Below are positions 1-7,986 of a stretch of 64,000 nucleotides of DNA, one piece after another. The stretch is from Actinomadura barringtoniae (GTDB lineage Bacteria; Actinomycetota; Actinomycetes; Streptosporangiales; Streptosporangiaceae). Both the position numbers and the translations under genes were made by a program. The stretch is from assembly GCF_017573505.1 (NCBI RefSeq), contig NZ_JAGEOJ010000006.1, positions 310,001-374,000 of the forward strand, in the 5' to 3' direction. Positions within the stretch are counted from its first letter, which is position 1. Each line of letters opens with the position of its first letter. The notes under the pieces were generated by a model. That model did no database searches, was not told where the DNA came from, and saw only the letters and a program-made list of their open reading frames with translations.

Positions 1-536
1 AACTTTCTGTCGTCCGCCGGGTGGTGACCGGGCTGCGGAACGGCACGTCGGTGATCGTCTCGGACGAACCGGTCGCGCCGATCTCGGTGGCCGCCCTGCC
101 CGGCACGGAGTTCACCCTGCTCTGGGGCGTCGACGGCGTCCCGGTCGTCGGCTCCGAGACCGGCGCCGATGAGCCGGCGTTCGACCCGTACTTCCCCGAG
201 CGCGGCGGCACCCGGCTGGTGCTGGTGCGCTGGCCACCGGACACGACCCCGCCGCCGGAAGGCGACCCGCAGGCGCTGGCCGCCGAAGCCGAGAAGCGCC
301 TGCCCGGCTCGTTCAGCGCGATCGGCGACGCCCATGGCCTGCACCTGACCGACACCGTCGACTGGTGCCTGGTCCTGGACGGCGAGATGTGGCTGACGCT
401 CGACGACGGCTCGGAGACGCGGCTGACCACCGGTTCCTGCCTCGTTCAGCGGGGCACCCGGCACGCGTGGCACAACCGCACGGACCGGGACGTGCTCCTG
501 CTCTTCGTCCTGCTCGGCGCCGACCGCGTCCCCTGA
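1..536 (+). CDS. Cupin-domain protein, 5' end cut by the window
   Basis: The frame is open from the first bases (residues L-S-V-V-R-R before the GTG at 21), so the true start probably lies outside the window. The C-terminal half has a small cupin barrel: W-C-L-V-L-D-G-E near residue 116, a turn ending in G-S-C-L-V-Q-R-G, then H-A-W-H-N as the second metal- or ligand-binding segment. Cupins of this size in actinomycetes often bind small molecules or act as isomerases, but no substrate can be read here. It ends 29 bp from the end of the convergent oxidoreductase gene. The family call is sound; the function is unknown. Confidence 0.75.
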   Translation, partial: LSVVRRVVTGLRNGTSVIVSDEPVAPISVAALPGTEFTLLWGVDGVPVVGSETGADEPAFDPYFPERGGTRLVLVRWPPDTTPPPEGDPQALAAEAEKRLPGSFSAIGDAHGLHLTDTVDWCLVLDGEMWLTLDDGSETRLTTGSCLVQRGTRHAWHNRTDRDVLLLFVLLGADRVP

Positions 537-564
537 CGCCGCGCATCGACTGACACGGCACGAC

Positions 565-2202
565 TCAACTGCCGGCGCGGTAGCGGTGGATGAGGGCGGT
601 GGCCATCGCGCCCTCCCCCACACCCGCGGCGATGCGCTTCATCGAGCCTGCGCGGACGTCGCCCGCGGCGAACACCCCCGGCACGCTCGTCTCCAGCAGG
701 AGCGGCTCGCGGGGCAGGTCCCAGCCGGGCAGCCCGGGCGCCGGGCCGAGGTCAGGCCCGGTCAGGATGAAGCCGTGCCGGTCCCGGCGTACCGCGTCAC
801 CCAGCCAGTCGGTACGCGGGGAGGCGCCGATGAAGACGAACACGAACTCGGCATCCGCCACGGTCACCTCACCGGTGGCCAGGTCCCGGAGCTTGATCCG
901 CCGCAGCCGCCCGTCGCCCTCCACCGCGACCAGGCCGGTGCCCGAGCACACGTCGATGTTCTCCGCGGCCTCGATCTCCTCGACCAGGTAGTGCGACATC
1001 GTCTCGCCCAGCGAGCCCGCCCGGACCAGCACCGTGACCTGCTTGGCATGGCGGGCCAGGTGCAGCGCCGCCTGTCCCGCCGAGTTGCCGCCGCCGACGA
1101 TCCACACGTGCCGCCCGGCGCAGGTGCTGGTCTCGGCGACGGCCGCGCCGTAGTAGATCCCGGCGCCCTCGAAGGCGGCCGCGCCCTCGGCGTCCAGGCG
1201 GCGGTAGGACAGGCCGGTCGCGACCAGCACGGCACCGGCGATCACCTCGCGGCCGTCGCTGAGGGCGATCGCCCTGGCGCGGCCCGCCCGGCGCAGCGAC
1301 ACCGCCGACACCGGGGACAGCAGCGCCGCCCCGAAGCGGCGCGCCTGCGCGACCGCGCGGTGGGTGAGCTCCGAGCCCGAGAGGCCGCCGGGAAACCCCA
1401 GGTAGTTCTCGATCCGGCTGGACATCCCGGCCTGCCCGCCCGGCGCGTACTCGTCCAGCAGCAGCGTCGACAGGCCCTCGGACGAGCTGTAGACGGCGGC
1501 GGCCAACCCGGCGGGCCCGCCGCCCACGATCACCACGTCGTAGTACGGCTGCCGCTCGCTCTCCCCGCTCAGCCGCAGCACCTCGGCCAGCTCGGCCGGG
1601 CCTGGCCGCGACAGCCGGGTGCCGTCCGGCAGCACGACCGTCGGCAGCGTCAACGGGTCGGCGTCCGCCTCTGCGTCGACGAACCGGAACGGCTGCTGGT
1701 GCCGGGTGAGGAAGTCGCGCAGCCGGTGGGTCGCGGGCGCGAATCGCTGCCCGACGATCTGGATTCCGTCGTACGGGGGCCGATGCGTGAGACGCCAGTC
1801 CTCCAGCAGGCCGTCCAGTACCGGGTAGAGCCGTTCCTCCGGCGGCTCCCACGGCTTGACCAGGTAGTAGTCGAGCCGCACCGCGTTGATGGCGTCGATC
1901 GCCACCTGGGTGTCGGCGTAGGCGGTGAGCAGCACGCGGCGGGCGGACGGGAAGCGGGTGAGCGACTCCTTGAGCAGCTCGACGCCCGTCATCCCGGGCA
2001 TCCGCTGGTCGACCAGGAACAGAGCCGGCTCCTCGGCCCGCTCCTTCAGCTCGTCCATGAGCCGCAGCGCCTCGTCCGGTGACGTCGAGGCGAGCACCCG
2101 GTAGCGGTCCCGGTAGGCGCGGTTCAGATCGCGCCGGACGGCGCGCAGCACCTGGGGATCGTCGTCCACGGCCAGCACGACCGGGCGGTAGAGCGCAGGC
2201 AT
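565..2202 (-). CDS. Fused response regulator / thioredoxin-reductase-like FAD oxidoreductase
   Basis: 545 aa from the ATG at 2202, chosen for its AAGGGGCGAGG ribosome site and because MPALYRPVVLAVDDD begins the receiver domain directly. Residues 1-125 form a CheY-like receiver with acidic DDD at 13-15, phospho-acceptor D65 and K116. Residues about 145-210 look like a glutaredoxin-type insert. From about 222 a TrxB-like part follows, with FAD motif GGGPAG (227-232) and NAD(P)H motif GGGNSAG (370-376). The CxxC redox centre of classical thioredoxin reductase (CATC) is absent; only a lone Cys (C361) lies nearby, so thioredoxin reduction is doubtful. Proteins of this architecture are often annotated as fused response regulator/thioredoxin-disulfide reductase. 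It is divergent from the DJ-1 gene. Confidence 0.88.
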   Translation of the reverse strand: MPALYRPVVLAVDDDPQVLRAVRRDLNRAYRDRYRVLASTSPDEALRLMDELKERAEEPALFLVDQRMPGMTGVELLKESLTRFPSARRVLLTAYADTQVAIDAINAVRLDYYLVKPWEPPEERLYPVLDGLLEDWRLTHRPPYDGIQIVGQRFAPATHRLRDFLTRHQQPFRFVDAEADADPLTLPTVVLPDGTRLSRPGPAELAEVLRLSGESERQPYYDVVIVGGGPAGLAAAVYSSSEGLSTLLLDEYAPGGQAGMSSRIENYLGFPGGLSGSELTHRAVAQARRFGAALLSPVSAVSLRRAGRARAIALSDGREVIAGAVLVATGLSYRRLDAEGAAAFEGAGIYYGAAVAETSTCAGRHVWIVGGGNSAGQAALHLARHAKQVTVLVRAGSLGETMSHYLVEEIEAAENIDVCSGTGLVAVEGDGRLRRIKLRDLATGEVTVADAEFVFVFIGASPRTDWLGDAVRRDRHGFILTGPDLGPAPGLPGWDLPREPLLLETSVPGVFAAGDVRAGSMKRIAAGVGEGAMATALIHRYRAGS

Positions 2203-2443
2203 GGCCCTCGCCCCTTTCTCACGCGCACGCGAAATCGCGCCGGTGGGGGGTGATCTGTCGCACTGTGCCACACGTTCACGCCGATGGGCATCGGGAGTTG
2301 ACGTAGTGGGCCACGCACATCCGTTCCACCAATTCGGACCTGTCGAAGTACGCGCACACAGGCGGCCGATCCTTGCCGCCGTCCACGGCCGATGGTTTGA
2401 CTTTCTTAGACCGGCCTATACAGGACGGAAAGGGGCATCAGTA

Positions 2444-3271
2444 ATGGCACGGAAGATTCTTGTCGTCCTTTCCGAGTACGGCTACTGGGGCGAGGAACTC
2501 CTCGGTCCCGTGACCGCGTTCGACCGCCAGGGATATGAGACCCACTTCGCGACCCCGAGCGGGAAGCGGCCGGTCGCGCTGCCGCCCAGCCTCGACCCGG
2601 CGTACGTCGACCCGCCGCTCGGCCGCTCGGTGACCACCCCCGAGGTGGCCCTGCGCGCCAGGGAACTGGACGAGAGCGACCGCCTGGACGATCCGATCAG
2701 CATCGCGGACCTGGTCCCCGAGCGGCCCTACAACAGCGCGCCCGACTTCCTGCGCAAGGCGGAGGCCTACTACCGCGAGATCGCCAGGCTGGACGAGACG
2801 GTCGTCGCGACCTACGACGCCCTGGTCATCGTGGGCGGCAGCGGGCCCATCGTGGACCTGGCCAACAACGAGCGGCTGCACGAGCTGATCCTGGCGTTCG
2901 CCCGCACGGGCAAGCCGGTCACCGCCGAGTGCTACGGAGTCGCCTGCCTGGCCTTCGCCCGCGACTGGGAGGACCGCGCCAGCATCATCTGGGGCAAGCA
3001 CGTCACCGGGCACTGCAAGGAGTACGACTACAAGGACGGCACCGGCTTCGTGGGCGTCGACTTCAACATGGGCCCGCCGCCGTACCCGCTGGAGTACATC
3101 CTGCGCGACGCCACCGGGCCCGACGGCCGCTACCACGGCAACGTCGGCAAGGAGACCTCGGTGATCGTCGACCACCCGTTCATCACCGCGCGCTCCACCC
3201 CCGACTCCTTCCTGGCCGGCGAGAAGACGGTCGAGGCGCTGGAGTCGGGTCTGCGCCGGTACGGCTGGTGA
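2444..3271 (+). CDS. DJ-1/PfpI family protein (class I glutamine-amidotransferase-like)
   Basis: 275 aa from the ATG at 2444, which follows GGAAAGGGG. The chain shows the DJ-1/PfpI fold: beta strand ILVVLSEYG, acidic residues E17/E18 in G-E-E-L-L, and the nucleophile elbow A-E-C-Y-G-V with C163. It is longer than PfpI (about 170 aa) and close to the Hsp31/HchA size, so a glyoxalase III, deglycase or chaperone-like role is possible, but the substrate is not known. It is the first gene of an eight-gene co-directional run; the next start lies 7 bp after its stop. TTGACT at 2397-2402 is present upstream, but no well-spaced -10 box is obvious. Confidence 0.85.
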   Translation: MARKILVVLSEYGYWGEELLGPVTAFDRQGYETHFATPSGKRPVALPPSLDPAYVDPPLGRSVTTPEVALRARELDESDRLDDPISIADLVPERPYNSAPDFLRKAEAYYREIARLDETVVATYDALVIVGGSGPIVDLANNERLHELILAFARTGKPVTAECYGVACLAFARDWEDRASIIWGKHVTGHCKEYDYKDGTGFVGVDFNMGPPPYPLEYILRDATGPDGRYHGNVGKETSVIVDHPFITARSTPDSFLAGEKTVEALESGLRRYGW

Positions 3272-3278
3272 GGCTCCT

Positions 3279-4922
3279 GTGAACGCCACGCCCACGAACG
3301 GCGCCCCCAGACCCGGCAAGCAGGCCATCTTCGAGCAGTTCGCCGCCGACGGCTTCACCCGGATGTTCGGCAACCCTGGAACCGTGGAGCAGGGGTTCCT
3401 GGACGAGCTGCGGAACGCCACCGGGATGGAGTACGTCCTGGCGCTGCAGGAGGCCGTGGCGGTCGGCATCGCCGACGGGTACGCCCGCGCGAGCGGCGGT
3501 CCCGCCCTCGTCCAGCTCCACACCGGGGTGGGGCTGGGCAACGGCGTGGGCATGCTCTACCAGGCCATGCGCGGCCACTCGCCGCTCGTCGTGATCGCCG
3601 GCGACGCGGGCGTCCGCTACGACGCCATGGACGGGCAGATGGCGGCGGACCTGGTCGGCATGGCGCGCCCGGTCACCAAGTGGGCCACCAGGGTCACCCA
3701 CCCCGACTCGGTGCTGCGCGTGCTGCGGCGGGCGGTGAAGACGGCGATGACCCCGCCGCGCGGGCCGGTGTTCGTCGCGCTGCCGATGGACGTGCTGGAC
3801 GACGACACCGCCGAGCCTGCCGTTCCGTCGACGCTGCCGAGCCGCGCGGTACTGCCCGTTCCGGCCGAGCTGACCCGCGCGGCCGCGCTGCTGCGCGACG
3901 CCGAGAACCCGATCGTGCTCATGGGCGACGGCGTCTCGGTGTCGGGCGCGCAGGCCGAGTTGGCCCGGGTGGCCGAACTGCTCGGCGCGCCGGTGTGGGG
4001 CGTGAACTCCTCCGAGCTCAACATGGACACCACCCACCCGCTGTACCGGGGCGAGACCGGCCACATGTTCGGCGAGGTCAGTGCCCGGATCGTCGGCGAC
4101 GCGGACGCGGTCCTGATCGTCGGGACCGCCGTGTTCCCCGAGGTCTTCCCGCTGCGCGACAGCCCGTTCCGCCAGGGCTCGCGCATCGTGCACATCGACC
4201 TGGACGACTACGAGATCGCCAAGAACTTCCCGGTGGACGTCGCGCTCGTCGCTGATCCCAAGCCGACGCTGCGCGCGCTGGCCGACCGGATCTCGGGCCG
4301 CGGGCGGCGCGTTCCCGCGCCGAGCCGCTACGGCGACAGCGCCGAGTGGACGCGCCCTGAGCCCGGGCCGGACGGCCGGTTGATCGAGCACTTCGCCGCC
4401 GAGCTCGGCGAGCACGCGCCGGAGTCGCTGATCGTCTTCGAGGAGGCGCTGACCTGCTCCCCGCCGCTGCTGCGGCAGATCCCGCCGCGGCGTACGGGCC
4501 AGTTCTTCCAGACCCGCGGCGGCTCGCTCGGCATCGGCCTCCCGGGCGCGATCGGCGCCAAGTTCGCACGGCCGGACGCCGAAGTGGTCGGCTTCGCGGG
4601 CGACGGCGGCAGCATGTACACGCCGCAGGCGCTCTGGACCGCCGCCCGCTACGGCGTCGCCGCCAAGTTCGTCATCTGCAACAACCACCGCTACAAGCTG
4701 CTCGACCTGAACATCGAGCAGTACTGGCACGAGCGGGGCATCGACCGGCACGAGCCGCCGGACGGCTTCGACCTGTCCCACCCCGAGATCGACTTCGCCG
4801 CCCTCGCCCGCAGCCTCGGCGTCGAGGCGCTGCGGGTGGACAAGCCGGCCCAGGTGCAGGACGCGGTCCGCCGCATGCTGGCGGCCCGCGCACCGTTCCT
4901 CATCGACCTCGTCACCGAGTGA
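3279..4922 (+). CDS. Thiamine-diphosphate enzyme, benzoylformate-decarboxylase-like
   Basis: 547 aa from a GTG. It has the three-domain layout of 2-keto-acid decarboxylases and acetolactate synthase. The N-terminal pyrimidine-binding domain carries G-N-P-G-T near residue 32 and the cofactor-activating Glu (E58, in L-A-L-Q-E-A-V). A central Rossmann-like domain follows, then the diphosphate-binding motif G-D-G-G-S...C-N-N near 445-475. F-G-N-P-G near the start resembles benzoylformate decarboxylase more than acetolactate synthase. Known members decarboxylate 2-oxo acids or join aldehydes; the substrate here cannot be inferred. Its place between two DJ-1-domain genes hints at reactive-carbonyl chemistry, which is inference. 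Confidence 0.85.
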   Translation: MNATPTNGAPRPGKQAIFEQFAADGFTRMFGNPGTVEQGFLDELRNATGMEYVLALQEAVAVGIADGYARASGGPALVQLHTGVGLGNGVGMLYQAMRGHSPLVVIAGDAGVRYDAMDGQMAADLVGMARPVTKWATRVTHPDSVLRVLRRAVKTAMTPPRGPVFVALPMDVLDDDTAEPAVPSTLPSRAVLPVPAELTRAAALLRDAENPIVLMGDGVSVSGAQAELARVAELLGAPVWGVNSSELNMDTTHPLYRGETGHMFGEVSARIVGDADAVLIVGTAVFPEVFPLRDSPFRQGSRIVHIDLDDYEIAKNFPVDVALVADPKPTLRALADRISGRGRRVPAPSRYGDSAEWTRPEPGPDGRLIEHFAAELGEHAPESLIVFEEALTCSPPLLRQIPPRRTGQFFQTRGGSLGIGLPGAIGAKFARPDAEVVGFAGDGGSMYTPQALWTAARYGVAAKFVICNNHRYKLLDLNIEQYWHERGIDRHEPPDGFDLSHPEIDFAALARSLGVEALRVDKPAQVQDAVRRMLAARAPFLIDLVTE

Positions 4923-4946
4923 GCCAGTGAGCCGCGAAGGAGCACC

Positions 4947-7565
4947 ATGAACGACATCAACCGGCGCCCCGAGGGGCGGCTGGCCGGGCACACCGTCGCG
5001 ATCCTCATGGAGTCCGACTACGTCGAGCCCGAGGTCGCCTACTACCACCGCCGCTTCGCCGAGGAGGGCGCCCGGGTCGAGTTCCTGACCCGGTTGTGGG
5101 GCCAGCCCTCGCTGACCTTCCACGGGCACGAGTACCAGCAGCCGTTCTCGGTGGACGGGGACCTGGAGGCGATCGACGACGAGCGGCTGGCGGGCATCGA
5201 CGCGCTGATCGTGCCGTCCGGGATGGTCTCCGACCGGCTGCGCTACAGCGAGGACGTGCGCGAGCCGGCGCCCGCCGTACGGCTGCTGGAACGCGCGTTC
5301 GCCCGCCCGGACCTGCTGAAGGGCATCATCTGCCACGGCATGTGGCTGGTCGCGCCGATCCCCGAGACCGTCCGCGGCCGCCGGGTGACCTGCCACAACA
5401 ACCTGGTCTCCGACATCGCCAACATGGGCGCCGCCTACACCGACCAGGACGTCGTGGTCGACCGGGACCTGGTCACCGCGCGCAGCGCCGACCACTGCCA
5501 CCTGTTCGCCCGCATGATCATCGACCTGCTGGTGGCCAAGACGGAGCCGCGCGTCCTCGTGCCGCCGCCCCGCCAGGAGGCGACACCCGTCGCGCGGCGA
5601 GCACCGGAGGCACCCGTACCGCAGAACGTGGCCGAGCCACCGAGGAACGAGACACCGGCGAACGCCGAGGCACCGGCATCAGCCGAGGCACCCGCGCGGG
5701 CCGAGCGGGCCGAGCGGCCGTCGATCGCGGGTTACCGGCCCGACTTCGTCTTCTCCGACCTGGTGGCGGGGTATGTGACCGCGTTCGACGCCGGGCGCGG
5801 GCTCATCGACCTGCGCACCAGCGACGGGCGCCCGATGCTGGCCCGGCTCACGCCGACGACCTCGGCCGAGTTCCTGCGCAACCTCGGCGACCCGTACGTG
5901 GACGCGTCCGGCCACCTGCCCGAGCTGCTGACGCCGGGCCGGCACCTGTTCCTGCACGGGATCTACTACCCGGAGAACGGCGGCTACGTCTTCGAGGCCA
6001 AGCGCCTGACGTTCCTCGGCCGCGACACCGGCGAGTACAACTTCGAGGAGCCGGACTGGTGGATCCGGCAGATCCGCGAGCTCGGCCGGTTCTACCGGCG
6101 GGCCGAGTTCGGGTCCGGGCCGATCGAGTTCAGCGACTACCGCACCAACCTGCGGCTGTCGGGCGAGAAGGCCGGCGAGGGCGTCCAGGAGACCGACACG
6201 ATCTCGCGGATGGTGTACGGGATGTCCTCGGCGTTCATGCTGACCGGCGAGGAGGACTTCCTCGAGGTCGCCGACCGGGGCGTGGAGTACCTGCGCGAGC
6301 ACATGCGGTTCGTGGACCGCGACGAGGACGTCGTCTACTGGTACCACGGCGTCGACGTGCGCGACGGCACCGAGCACAAGCTGTTCACCTCCGAGTTCGG
6401 CGACGACTACGACGCCATCCCGATGTACGAGCAGATCTACGCGCTGGCCGGCCCGACGCAGCTGTACCGGCTGACCGGCGACCCGCGGATCCGCAGCGAC
6501 ATCGAGGGCACGCTCCGGCTGTTCCGCCGGTTCTTCTTCGATCCGGGGCAGGGCGGCTACTTCTCCCACATCGACCCGATCCTGCTGAGCCCGCACCACG
6601 AGTCGCTCGGCGCGAACCGTTCGCGCAAGAACTGGAACTCGGTCGGCGACCACGCTCCCGCGTACCTGTTCAACCTGTTCCTGGCGACCGGCGACGCCCA
6701 GCACGCGGCGATGCTGGAGGAGAACTTCGACCTCATCGTGCAGCACATGCCCGAGGACGAGAGCCCGTTCGTGCAGGAGCGCTTCCACGCCGACTGGGCG
6801 CCCGACCGCGCGTGGGGCTGGCAGCAGAACCGCGCGGTGGTCGGCCACAACCTCAAGATCGCCTGGAACCTGATCCGGATGATGGGGCTGCGGCCCAAGG
6901 ACGAGTACCTGAAGCTGGCCCGCCACCTCGGCGAGACCATGCCGGGGTTCGGCGGCGACCGGCAGCGCGGCGGCTGGTACGACGTGATGGAACGCGCGCT
7001 GAGCGACGGCGAGCACCTGCACCGCTTCACCTGGCACGACCGCAAGGCCTGGTGGCAGCAGGAGCAGGCGATCCTGGCCTACCAGGTGCTGACGGGCGCG
7101 ACGGGCGACGCCGGGTTCCGCAAGCAGGCCCGCGAGTCCGCGGCGTTCTACAACACCTTCTTCCTCGACCACGACGAGGGCGGCGTCTTCTTCAACGTGC
7201 TCGCCGACGGCACCCCCTACCTGCTCGGAACGGAACGTTTCAAGGGCAGCCACTCGATGAGCATGTGCCACGCCGCCGAGCTGTGCTTCCTGGCCGCGGT
7301 GTACCAGCGGCTGCTGCTCGACCAGGAGCCGCTCACGCTGTGGTTCCGGCCGCGCCCGGACGGGTTCTCCGACGGGGGCGAACGTGTCCTGCGGGTAGCG
7401 CCGGACGTGCTGCCGCCCGGTCGCGTCCGGCTGGACTGGGTGGAGATCGACGGCCGCCCGTACGCGGAGTTCGACGCCGCGTCCCTGTCGGTCCGGCTGC
7501 CCGACTCCGCGTCGCCCGTGACCGTGCGCGCGCACCTCGCACCGACCGACCCGACCGACGACTAG
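4947..7565 (+). CDS. DJ-1/PfpI domain fused to an AGE-type sugar epimerase-like domain
   Basis: 872 aa, ATG preceded by GAAGGAGC. Residues 1 to about 196 form a second DJ-1/PfpI domain with elbow G-I-I-C-H-G-M. A Pro/Ala/Glu-rich linker follows (about 197-255, repeated E-A-P-A units), then a small beta-rich domain (about 256-340). From about 365 to 810 there is an all-alpha (alpha/alpha)6 barrel like N-acylglucosamine 2-epimerase and related sugar isomerases: G-H-N-L-K-I-A-W-N matches the family's catalytic His helix, W-W-Q-Q-E-Q-A the WW-x-Q-x-E helix, and K-G-S-H-S-M-S-M-C-H the last His segment. AGE enzymes are normally about 400 aa and stand alone; this fusion is unusual. The exact sugar reaction is unknown. 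Confidence 0.82.
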   Translation: MNDINRRPEGRLAGHTVAILMESDYVEPEVAYYHRRFAEEGARVEFLTRLWGQPSLTFHGHEYQQPFSVDGDLEAIDDERLAGIDALIVPSGMVSDRLRYSEDVREPAPAVRLLERAFARPDLLKGIICHGMWLVAPIPETVRGRRVTCHNNLVSDIANMGAAYTDQDVVVDRDLVTARSADHCHLFARMIIDLLVAKTEPRVLVPPPRQEATPVARRAPEAPVPQNVAEPPRNETPANAEAPASAEAPARAERAERPSIAGYRPDFVFSDLVAGYVTAFDAGRGLIDLRTSDGRPMLARLTPTTSAEFLRNLGDPYVDASGHLPELLTPGRHLFLHGIYYPENGGYVFEAKRLTFLGRDTGEYNFEEPDWWIRQIRELGRFYRRAEFGSGPIEFSDYRTNLRLSGEKAGEGVQETDTISRMVYGMSSAFMLTGEEDFLEVADRGVEYLREHMRFVDRDEDVVYWYHGVDVRDGTEHKLFTSEFGDDYDAIPMYEQIYALAGPTQLYRLTGDPRIRSDIEGTLRLFRRFFFDPGQGGYFSHIDPILLSPHHESLGANRSRKNWNSVGDHAPAYLFNLFLATGDAQHAAMLEENFDLIVQHMPEDESPFVQERFHADWAPDRAWGWQQNRAVVGHNLKIAWNLIRMMGLRPKDEYLKLARHLGETMPGFGGDRQRGGWYDVMERALSDGEHLHRFTWHDRKAWWQQEQAILAYQVLTGATGDAGFRKQARESAAFYNTFFLDHDEGGVFFNVLADGTPYLLGTERFKGSHSMSMCHAAELCFLAAVYQRLLLDQEPLTLWFRPRPDGFSDGGERVLRVAPDVLPPGRVRLDWVEIDGRPYAEFDAASLSVRLPDSASPVTVRAHLAPTDPTDD

Positions 7566-7650
7566 CGACCGGCGCGACGACCGGCGACCGGCACGACGAC
7601 CAGGCGCTCCGCGGAACCACGCAGAACTACGGGGAAGAAGGCAGGCCATC

Positions 7651-7986
7651 ATGCAACTCGAGAAGTACATGCGAGGCGAGGTCACCGTCATCGTCCTGGA
7701 CGGCAGCCTGGACAGCGGCACCGCGCCGGCCGTCCAGGAGGACCTCAGGGAGCTGATCCCCGAGCGCGGCCGGGTGCTGCTGGACCTCAGCCGCATGTCG
7801 TACATGTCCAGCGCGGGCCTGCGGGTGCTGCTGCTGACCTACCGGCAGGCACGGGGGAACGGGGCGCGGGTGGCGCTGGCGGGGATACCGCCCGAGGTGC
7901 ACTCGGTCATGGCGGCCACCGGCTTCCTGGACTTCTTCACGGTGACCGACGCCGTGGACGACGGCGTCGAGGCCCTCTCGGCATGA
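7651..7986 (+). CDS. STAS-domain anti-sigma-factor antagonist
   Basis: 111 aa with the SpoIIAA/RsbV fold: a VIVLDGSLDS strand, then D-L-S-R-M-S-Y-M-S-S-A-G-L-R-V-L, where a Ser in S-S-A-G is the usual phosphorylation site. Such proteins bind and release anti-sigma kinases when dephosphorylated. It follows the AGE fusion by 85 bp and overlaps the start of the debranching-enzyme gene by 4 bp (ATGA), so the two are translationally coupled. It is one of two STAS genes in this run; the second is at 10178. A conserved Ser supports a phospho-switch role. Confidence 0.88.
   Translation: MQLEKYMRGEVTVIVLDGSLDSGTAPAVQEDLRELIPERGRVLLDLSRMSYMSSAGLRVLLLTYRQARGNGARVALAGIPPEVHSVMAATGFLDFFTVTDAVDDGVEALSA

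Noticed and set aside
586..2082. Long open frame opposite the FAD oxidoreductase
   Set aside because: Arg/Gly/Pro-rich shadow typical of high-GC DNA; the opposite strand has a clear enzyme with motifs.
2397..2422. TTGACT/TATACA as the promoter of the eight-gene run
   Set aside because: The spacer would be only 14 bp; not convincing without start-site data.
3183..5501. 772-codon open frame on the minus strand
   Set aside because: It runs against the DJ-1, ThDP and fusion genes, has no recognisable domain and shows shadow-type composition.
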